A DNA stretch of 20,148 nt from a virus: the IMG/VR virus record IMGVR_UViG_3300032284_001769, positions 1 through 20,148 of that record, one strand, 5' to 3'. This document shows positions 15,679-20,148 of this stretch, piece after piece (the stretch's first letter is position 1; every line of letters starts with the position of its first letter). The notes below the pieces were generated by a model. That model saw only the letters and a list, made by a program, of their open reading frames with translations, was not told the DNA's origin and ran no database searches. The translations under genes were made by a program, and so were the position numbers.

Positions 15679-16707
15679 TTAGATTTCCTTCATCCCGAGA
15701 GGGTTGTGCTCTTCGTGCCATTTGCCCCAGTTGCGCCCTACCGATACTTCAGTGCCCATACGATATTGAACGCCGCGACTGCTGACAAGGTCGCGCCCAA
15801 TATGACTGCGCAGGGCGTCGGCCGCCATCTCAATATGCTCGCGAGTATCAGGGCACTGCAAAAGTATAGAATCGTGCTTGTTATTAAGGAGGTCCCACGG
15901 CAGGCGCTCGCGCTCGATCTTTCGTTGCAGCTCGGAGAAGGCGACGTTGGTGATGGTGCCGACTGTGGACTGGGGGACGGCGGCGTAGAACTTTCGTTTG
16001 GTGTCATGGCGGTATCTTTCGGTGATGTAGATAGGGTGGCCGAACAAGTTGCGCACTGGGGTGCGCGCCAGCATCTTAGCTTGGAGTTCGTTCTGCCATT
16101 CGAGAATCTCTGGGAAAGTCGAGCTGTAAGCGCCTTGTATTTTCTTGACTTGGTCGAGGGTCAGGACGAGCTGCCCGGCGGTTTCTTCGATGACCGAGGT
16201 CAGAAAGGTGTTCGGGCCGACATCGTAGTTTCCGGAGTGGATGGACTTCTTGCCTAGGAAGTAACGCGTAGAATATTTACCTTTGAGAGACTTCTTGATA
16301 GCGGGCCATTCGGGGAGTTTCTTAATCTCGTCGACCGGGACGCGGGAGAAGTAATCCTTACTATGCGCCGCGAAGAACTCTCGGTGGAACTCATCGTTGA
16401 ATATGACGACCGCCATGTACTCGTGCGGCTTGACGCCCGACTGTATGAGCTTGAGGAACTTTGCTGGAGGCGCTTCATAGGCGACAATGACCGCCTCGGC
16501 CCCGGCTTGGTCGGCGGAGACGAAGATCTTACCCTCGTCCGGCACGACGGAGCGCATCATCGCCTCGGATGGATTCTGGGCGTTGCCGCCGTAGATGCCC
16601 AATAAGGCGGCGGACGCCAGCCGGAAGAACACGGTGCCCGTGACCTTCCAGCCGGTCGTTAATCTACCGCGAGGGGCGGGCGGCAGGATTGCGGTTCGTT
16701 TGATCAT
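15679..16707 (-). CDS. Family A DNA polymerase, palm/fingers half (split polymerase)
   Basis: 342 residues starting directly at the palm. TGTVFFRLAS (23-32) and NAQN (42-45) match the TGRLSS / LQN region of family A polymerases. Motif A is VSADQAGAEAVIV (D66 catalytic, E71). Motif B is GKKSIHSGNYDVG, where K153 aligns with the O-helix lysine, H157 takes the place of the usual Phe/Tyr, and Y161 follows. Motif C is NKHDSILLQ (H278-D279), with Ser280 where HDE has Glu. Both catalytic aspartates are therefore present. No exonuclease or thumb is encoded; these are in the gene at 18126-19481, about 1.4 kb upstream. No upstream Met extends it, and the next Met is residue 50, past essential motifs. 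The start overlaps the 110-aa gene by 44 nt. Together the halves make a complete Klenow-like enzyme. Confidence 0.88.
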   Translation of the reverse strand: MIKRTAILPPAPRGRLTTGWKVTGTVFFRLASAALLGIYGGNAQNPSEAMMRSVVPDEGKIFVSADQAGAEAVIVAYEAPPAKFLKLIQSGVKPHEYMAVVIFNDEFHREFFAAHSKDYFSRVPVDEIKKLPEWPAIKKSLKGKYSTRYFLGKKSIHSGNYDVGPNTFLTSVIEETAGQLVLTLDQVKKIQGAYSSTFPEILEWQNELQAKMLARTPVRNLFGHPIYITERYRHDTKRKFYAAVPQSTVGTITNVAFSELQRKIERERLPWDLLNNKHDSILLQCPDTREHIEMAADALRSHIGRDLVSSRGVQYRMGTEVSVGRNWGKWHEEHNPLGMKEI

Positions 16708-16996
16708 AGGCTTTTACTTGATCTTCTGTTATGCCGAGAATCCTGATGAGCTTGTCCGCGTAGAAGTCATACTCTTCCTTGGTGTTCCAGCCCATCATGT
16801 GCAGCTTGACCGGCTCATTGAAGCGCGACCTGATTATCATCGCGCCCTTAAAGGTGGTGAAGGTCATAAAGGATTCGGGCTCGCCGCTAAATTGAAACAG
16901 ACCAATGGGCGGATTGTCTGAGCCGTCCCATTGGTAGATTTCGATGTAGCGCAGCTTCTTAAATACTGACACAGCAGTTATGTTATCAATATTCAT
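16664..16996 (-). CDS. Hypothetical 110-aa protein between ligase and polymerase palm
   Basis: 110 residues, starting 5 nt after the ligase stop; leader without a Shine-Dalgarno. The composition is that of a small alpha/beta protein (LRYIEIYQWDGSD, FMTFTTFKGAMIIRS, helix EEYDFYADKLIRILGI), with a polar basic tail. No family is recognised. Its last 44 nt overlap the start of the polymerase palm gene in another frame, so ribosomes leaving this gene could re-initiate at the polymerase. Being wedged between polymerase halves, it may be a replication accessory protein, but the sequence gives no direct hint. Confidence 0.65.
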   Translation of the reverse strand: MNIDNITAVSVFKKLRYIEIYQWDGSDNPPIGLFQFSGEPESFMTFTTFKGAMIIRSRFNEPVKLHMMGWNTKEEYDFYADKLIRILGITEDQVKAYDQTNRNPAARPSR

Positions 16997-17001
16997 ATGG
17001 C

Positions 17002-17775
17002 TTATTCATAATTTCGAACAGCTACGAAACGGGGCTTCAGCGGCACCCCGGTTTTCGAGAGCCGCTCGTAGTTGATGGTAATGGTCGCGCCTAGGTACTT
17101 CGCGCGGTTGTAGAAGAATTCATCTCTCATAGAGTTGTCCATGCCGGAGCAGGTGAACTCAGTGCCGTCCGGTAAAGAGCATTTCAGGGACCCGAGCGTA
17201 GCTGAAAATTTCCCCCCTGACTCGCCGCGCAGAAAGCCTGTGATAGTTGCCTCGCAGGACCGGACTTTCTTGAGGCGCATACAAGCGGCCGACCGGCCGG
17301 GGGTGTAGGGCGCATGGGCGTCGCGGATGATGATGCCCTCCTCTCCGGCGGCCACAAGCATCTCGAAGTATTCCTTTACGTCGTCTTCGATATCGCCCGA
17401 ATAATACTCAGGGACGAAAGTCAGGCGCTTGAGGTAATTGCCGGGCGCGATCTCGTCGAATAGAAAGACTCGAAGTTCTTCGATGTCTTTGTGGCGCGAG
17501 GTGCGCGTGACCGCCGCAAGTTCCTGCACGCGCTGGACGCCGCCCTTGGGCGACCAGAGTTCGCAGCAGCGCGGGTTCTTGCCGCGCAGGGCTTCGGCTT
17601 GCGGGATGATGTTCATGCCCCAGACTTTGCCTTGACGCGTCTGGAGAGTGCCGTCAGGGTGGATGATGCAGAAGATGCCGTCTTTCTTGCGCTGGACTAG
17701 AAACCGCTCAGGTAAAAGGTTTGGGTTATAGTCCATCGGGTGCATCAACTGGTCGCGGGGAATTAGGGTGGCCAT
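17002..17775 (-). CDS. ATP-dependent DNA ligase
   Basis: 257 residues, short for the family and close to minimal viral ligases. Nucleotidyltransferase motifs in order: motif I K30-K-D-G33 with K30 the expected AMP-accepting lysine, although the usual Arg two residues after Gly is Phe (GIF); CELWS at 71-75; motif III VFLFDEI (103-109); motif IV EEGIIIRD (145-152); motif V RLKK (167-170). The remaining 85 residues form a beta-rich OB-fold-like region (CEATITGFLRGESGGKF, TITINYERL). It seals nicks during replication or repair. It is 2 nt after the upstream small gene and lies between the two halves of the DNA polymerase. RNA ligase or mRNA-capping enzyme, the other members of this superfamily, are less likely given the neighbours. 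Confidence 0.82.
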   Translation of the reverse strand: MATLIPRDQLMHPMDYNPNLLPERFLVQRKKDGIFCIIHPDGTLQTRQGKVWGMNIIPQAEALRGKNPRCCELWSPKGGVQRVQELAAVTRTSRHKDIEELRVFLFDEIAPGNYLKRLTFVPEYYSGDIEDDVKEYFEMLVAAGEEGIIIRDAHAPYTPGRSAACMRLKKVRSCEATITGFLRGESGGKFSATLGSLKCSLPDGTEFTCSGMDNSMRDEFFYNRAKYLGATITINYERLSKTGVPLKPRFVAVRNYE

Positions 17776-17777
17776 AG

Positions 17778-17975
17778 TTAAAGAGTCTTATCTATGAATT
17801 GAATGGATGGGCGTTTGTGGAATATATAAATCATGTCGCCAATCTGGACTGTCTCAAAGAAGTTGGCGTACTTTGCATTAGCCTTGGCTAGCTTGTCCTG
17901 AATGCGCATCAGCAGGCGGTGCTGGCGTAGCCTCTGGCGGCGGCTAGGGTTGGCGCGCTGGTAGGTTTGACTCAT
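17778..17975 (-). CDS. Hypothetical small basic protein (65 aa)
   Basis: 65 residues with a strongly basic N-terminal half (RANPSRRQRLRQHRLLMRIQ) and a hydrophobic strand-rich end (VQIGDMIYIFHKRP). The basic part could bind nucleic acid; no domain is recognised. The start overlaps the preceding gene by 32 nt and the stop is 2 nt before the ligase start. The ATG leader (GGCAATAAACAAAAGCAGAT) has no Shine-Dalgarno. It is one of three small genes lying between the polymerase halves. Confidence 0.55.
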   Translation of the reverse strand: MSQTYQRANPSRRQRLRQHRLLMRIQDKLAKANAKYANFFETVQIGDMIYIFHKRPSIQFIDKTL

Positions 17976-18141
17976 ATCTGCTTTTGTTTATTGCCTGTGT
18001 CCAAATACCGGAGTATATCTTGTGTTCGATCATTCCAGTTTTAAACTCTAATTGGGCGCGCTTATACATTAGCATATCCGCTTCTGTCCAACGCTTAATT
18101 GGGTCGCGTTCTAGTTCGGTGGGCTTTATGTCTTCAGCCAT
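17944..18141 (-). CDS. Hypothetical small protein (65 aa) following the polymerase exonuclease half
   Basis: 65 residues, helical and charged (ELERDPIKRWTEADMLMYKRAQ, then IYSGIWTQAINKSRYESNL). No family is recognised. Its start lies 16 nt inside the end of the exonuclease/thumb gene and its end overlaps the next small gene by 32 nt, a tightly coupled arrangement. It does not resemble any missing part of the polymerase. A role as a small partner joining the split polymerase is possible but unsupported by motif. Confidence 0.55.
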   Translation of the reverse strand: MAEDIKPTELERDPIKRWTEADMLMYKRAQLEFKTGMIEHKIYSGIWTQAINKSRYESNLPARQP

Positions 18142-19481
18142 TTTGGTGTGTATAGAGTAGGGGTTAGGTTGGAAAGTTCTTTGGCGGCCGCTCGGTAGCG
18201 GATGATAAAGGGAATCAGCGGGTTGCCATATTTCACAAGGAGCTTATACAGACTCTTGGAGTCGCACATAGGCTGCTTGGTCTCGGCGGAAAAGGCGGGC
18301 GGCTGGTAGTTCAGGGTGTTGTAGAAGAACTGCTGGCACTGGGCGGTCGAGCCGGGGTTAAAGTCGGGCGAGCCGATCAGGGCGCGGCACAGGCGGAGAG
18401 CTTGGGCCTTCTCGCGTTCGAGATTCTTGACTTCTAGAGCTTGCTGCTTGAGGTCCACCCGCAAGCCGAATAGGGAGTTTACGAGATAAGGCTCGATCGA
18501 GTCGTTGACCTGATTGATCGAGAGCAAGTAGCTGTTGTCGGTCATCATCGCATAGTGCCACTGGGCGGCCTTGATCTCTTTCAGCACTGCTACGTCCTTG
18601 CCGTTGTAGGCCCAGAGCTGCGCCTCCTGCTCGGGGTTGTGCGGAAAGATCATCTCGCCCTTATGGTAGGGCCGGTTGGTCCACATCATTACGGCGTGCG
18701 CGAGAGACTTTTCGAGCTGCGGAAAGAGCCGGTGCTGGGCCGCCATCGTATCGTATATCCGGTGGCCGAACAGCCAGCGGTAGTACATGCCGAGGAAGAC
18801 AAGGTCATAGCTGGAGTTATGGGCGATCAAGACGCCGGTGGACATGGCGCGCAGAAAGGCGCGGTAGAGCTGGGCTGTGTCTTGAGGAGAGTAGGCCAGT
18901 TTGTTGTTGTACCTATAGAACGGCACGACATAGACCGGCCCATCGTTGACGCTGAAGCCAATGCAGTCGAGAGTGTCGGCGCGCGATTCGATGTCGAAGT
19001 AGAACTCGTCATTGCGGGTGACCTTGTTCAATACGGAGATGACCGAGGTCGCCGGAGGGTAGGTAATGATGCGCGGCAAAGGAGGCGATGGCTTGAGGGT
19101 GCGGGCCTTCCGGCAGATCCACTCGGTCCAGAACTTCCAGTTGGCGCGCTTGGTCACCTCGCGGTCTTTGTTGTCTTGGGCGGAGGGTTTGTCGTCATCA
19201 TTGGATAATCCCTCGTAGTCCTTCACGTCCATCGCGTCCTGCGGCGGCCAGATGTGCGTCTGGTTGCCCGCGAAGAAGTAGCCATGGGGCAGAGAGGGCT
19301 TGAGACTGGCGATAAAGACGGCCTTGTATTTATGCGGAACAGGGCACGGGCGCAGAGAGACAGTTAATTCATTCCGAGGAATGCAGGACTCGTCAAACCA
19401 CGTCCCGGCCGAGCCGGTCAGCAGCTCGCCCGGAGTGTCGCGGTCGAAGCGCGAGGGTTTATCTAGTTGGAGGTAATACAT
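18126..19481 (-). CDS. Family A DNA polymerase, 3'-5' exonuclease plus thumb half (split polymerase)
   Basis: 451 residues. Residues 1-155 are an unrecognised N-terminal extension. The DnaQ-like exonuclease follows: ExoI FDIES (D163, E165), ExoII HNSSYDLVFL (N222, D226), ExoIII YNGKDVAVL (Y292-x3-D296). All acidic metal ligands are present, so proofreading activity is expected. Residues about 330-445 resemble the polymerase thumb (VNSLFGLRVDL, FNPGSTAQCQQFFYNTLNY, then FIIRYRAAAKELSNL), which is where a normal family A enzyme would continue into TGRLSS of the palm. Instead the ORF stops at 18126, and the palm is a separate gene at 15679-16707. A hairpin with a T5 run ends only 7 nt before the ATG, so expression may depend on readthrough from the SSB-like gene. 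Confidence 0.85.
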   Translation of the reverse strand: MYYLQLDKPSRFDRDTPGELLTGSAGTWFDESCIPRNELTVSLRPCPVPHKYKAVFIASLKPSLPHGYFFAGNQTHIWPPQDAMDVKDYEGLSNDDDKPSAQDNKDREVTKRANWKFWTEWICRKARTLKPSPPLPRIITYPPATSVISVLNKVTRNDEFYFDIESRADTLDCIGFSVNDGPVYVVPFYRYNNKLAYSPQDTAQLYRAFLRAMSTGVLIAHNSSYDLVFLGMYYRWLFGHRIYDTMAAQHRLFPQLEKSLAHAVMMWTNRPYHKGEMIFPHNPEQEAQLWAYNGKDVAVLKEIKAAQWHYAMMTDNSYLLSINQVNDSIEPYLVNSLFGLRVDLKQQALEVKNLEREKAQALRLCRALIGSPDFNPGSTAQCQQFFYNTLNYQPPAFSAETKQPMCDSKSLYKLLVKYGNPLIPFIIRYRAAAKELSNLTPTLYTPKWLKT

Positions 19482-19488
19482 AATACAT

Positions 19489-19517
19489 AAAAATCTACCC
19501 CACCCGGTCGGATGGGG
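19489..19517 (-). terminator. Putative intrinsic terminator/attenuator between SSB-like gene and polymerase exonuclease
   Basis: Read on the - strand, CCCCA (19517-19513) pairs with TGGGG (19502-19498). After one mismatch 2 more bp form around a 4-nt loop, and the stem is followed by TAGATTTTT. The structure lies in the 62-nt gap after the SSB-like stop. The T run ends 7 nt before the exonuclease ATG, leaving little room for a separate promoter downstream, so it may attenuate rather than fully stop transcription, favouring SSB over polymerase. Confidence 0.5.
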
Positions 19518-19543
19518 CAGTGCTTTTAGGTACTAATTCGGAT

Positions 19544-20098
19544 TTAGTCGAGCGACTCGGTCGACTCCGGAACCGACATATTTTCAGAGTCGCCGAAGGT
19601 CGCGAGGCCCTTGACGTTGTTCAGCTCGGCCTTGATTTCGTGGCCCGCCGGGATGGGGTTGCCCTTGACATCGAGCACCTGCTTGTAGCTGCCGTCGGGC
19701 TGCTTGACCTCCTTGAACCGCTCCTTGGTGGTCAGATAGATGTCGAACGCGATGCCTTTGAGGAGGGGGACATACTCGTCGGTGTCGCCGCGCTCGACGA
19801 TTTCAGGGTCGAGGCCGACCGTGAGCAGGAACACGTTCCAGCGCGCCAGACCCCAGTCCTGACCGGCGACCAGCAGGCCGCGCATGGTGAACTCAATTCC
19901 GGCCGGGCGGATGAAGTCCTCGGTGCTGCCGGGGACGGGCATAATGTCGGGCCCGATGATCTCGCAGTTTAGGGTGACCATGGGCGTGCCCTTGGCTTTC
20001 GAGAAGGCGAACTCGGCCTTGGTGATGCGCGCGGAATAAGTTCCGGCGGGCAGGAGGGTTGCGGAGGCTTGATTTTTGTCAGTTGCGAATACAGGCAT
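19544..20098 (-). CDS. DUF669-like putative ssDNA-binding protein
   Basis: 184 residues. The core LLPAGTYSARITKAEF, then SKAKGTPMVTLNCEIIGPD, is the 'pG.Y.a.I..ae...sk.kGtpm..l...i' beta-barrel opening of DUF669-type phage proteins, which are often placed with replication genes and considered ssDNA-binding OB folds. Later residues remain beta/alpha (FTMRGLLVAGQDWGLARW, GIAFDIYLTTKERF). The last about 16 residues are acidic (GDSENMSVPESTESLD), like the protein-interaction tails of SSB and T7 gp2.5. It is the first complete gene of the leftward block and precedes the polymerase exonuclease, fitting a replication-fork role. The leader CTAACTCCTCTATAAA has no Shine-Dalgarno. The family call is moderate; DNA binding is inferred. 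Confidence 0.62.
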   Translation of the reverse strand: MPVFATDKNQASATLLPAGTYSARITKAEFAFSKAKGTPMVTLNCEIIGPDIMPVPGSTEDFIRPAGIEFTMRGLLVAGQDWGLARWNVFLLTVGLDPEIVERGDTDEYVPLLKGIAFDIYLTTKERFKEVKQPDGSYKQVLDVKGNPIPAGHEIKAELNNVKGLATFGDSENMSVPESTESLD

Positions 20099-20121
20099 TT
20101 TATAGAGGAGTTAGGAGTTGC

Positions 20122-20133
20122 GTTAGTTAGTTA
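20122..20133 (-). repeat. TAACTAACTAAC intergenic motif, copy 2
   Basis: This 12-mer is identical to the one at 12489-12500 and lies in the leader upstream of the SSB-like gene on the - strand. It again gives TAA in all three frames, so any gene running in from the right would be terminated here. The rest of 20099-20148 holds no other recognisable feature; the end of an upstream - strand gene probably lies at about 20127-20133. Confidence 0.6.
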
Positions 20134-20148
20134 CGATAGGTGCGGTAG

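Noticed and set aside
15667-16257. A 196-codon + strand ORF opposite the polymerase palm gene.
   Set aside because: It is the shadow of a gene with polymerase motifs A, B and C; no neighbours are oriented that way in this block.
18555-19208. A 217-codon + strand ORF opposite the polymerase exonuclease gene.
   Set aside because: The opposite strand has intact exonuclease motifs; this frame reads as Gly/Val/Arg-rich antisense with no domain.
15679-19481. A self-splicing intron, intein or homing endonuclease as the cause of the split polymerase.
   Set aside because: The intervening DNA codes for a ligase and small proteins with their own starts and stops. I saw no LAGLIDADG or HNH motif, and no intein Cys/Ser...HN(C/S/T) junction at either break.

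Overview
The window is a continuous piece of a tailed bacteriophage genome (Caudoviricetes, podovirus-like). It has two opposed gene blocks. A virion-structure block is read on the + strand (about 1-12275). A DNA replication and nucleotide-metabolism block is read on the - strand (about 12241-20148). Gene packing is very dense: many neighbours overlap by 4-44 nt and no gap approaches 300 nt. Base composition is moderately GC-rich by eye. Most start codons lack a recognisable Shine-Dalgarno sequence, which hints (inference only) at a host lineage with SD-poor translation initiation. The host cannot be named from the sequence. I saw no tRNA, rRNA, CRISPR array, IS element, integrase or lysis gene.

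+ strand: a 5'-truncated tail spike/fibre-like protein (2-982), a second tail fibre protein with four internal repeats (995-2167), a head-tail adaptor / tail tubular protein A-like protein (2180-3130), and a large tail nozzle / tubular protein B-like protein (3132-5645). The last carries a C-terminal calcineurin-like metallophosphoesterase domain with eroded metal motifs. These are followed by a small GNAT-like protein (5642-6004) and three internal-virion/ejection-type proteins of 297, 340 and 1446 residues. The order adaptor, nozzle, GNAT-like protein, three internal proteins parallels T7 genes 11-16, but the tail fibres lie upstream.

- strand, in transcription order from the right edge: a DUF669-like putative ssDNA-binding protein; a putative terminator hairpin; a 3'-5' exonuclease plus thumb of a family A DNA polymerase; two small unknown proteins; an ATP-dependent DNA ligase; a 110-aa unknown protein; the palm/fingers of the same family A polymerase as a separate gene; a DUF3987-like AAA/RecA-type ATPase (putative replicative helicase); an N6-adenine DNA methyltransferase; a MazG-like NTP pyrophosphohydrolase; a zinc-ribbon plus DUF3310 (T7 gp1.7-related) protein; and two small unknown proteins. 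The two blocks converge with a 35-nt overlap at 12241-12275.

The strongest observations are the split DNA polymerase, whose halves are separated by about 1.4 kb carrying ligase and three small genes, and the degenerate phosphoesterase domain on the tail nozzle protein. Secondary signals are an A9 tract at a domain linker in the giant ejection protein where slippage in either direction gives rapid termination, a TAACTAACTAAC three-frame stop motif found twice between genes, and the scarcity of Shine-Dalgarno sites.
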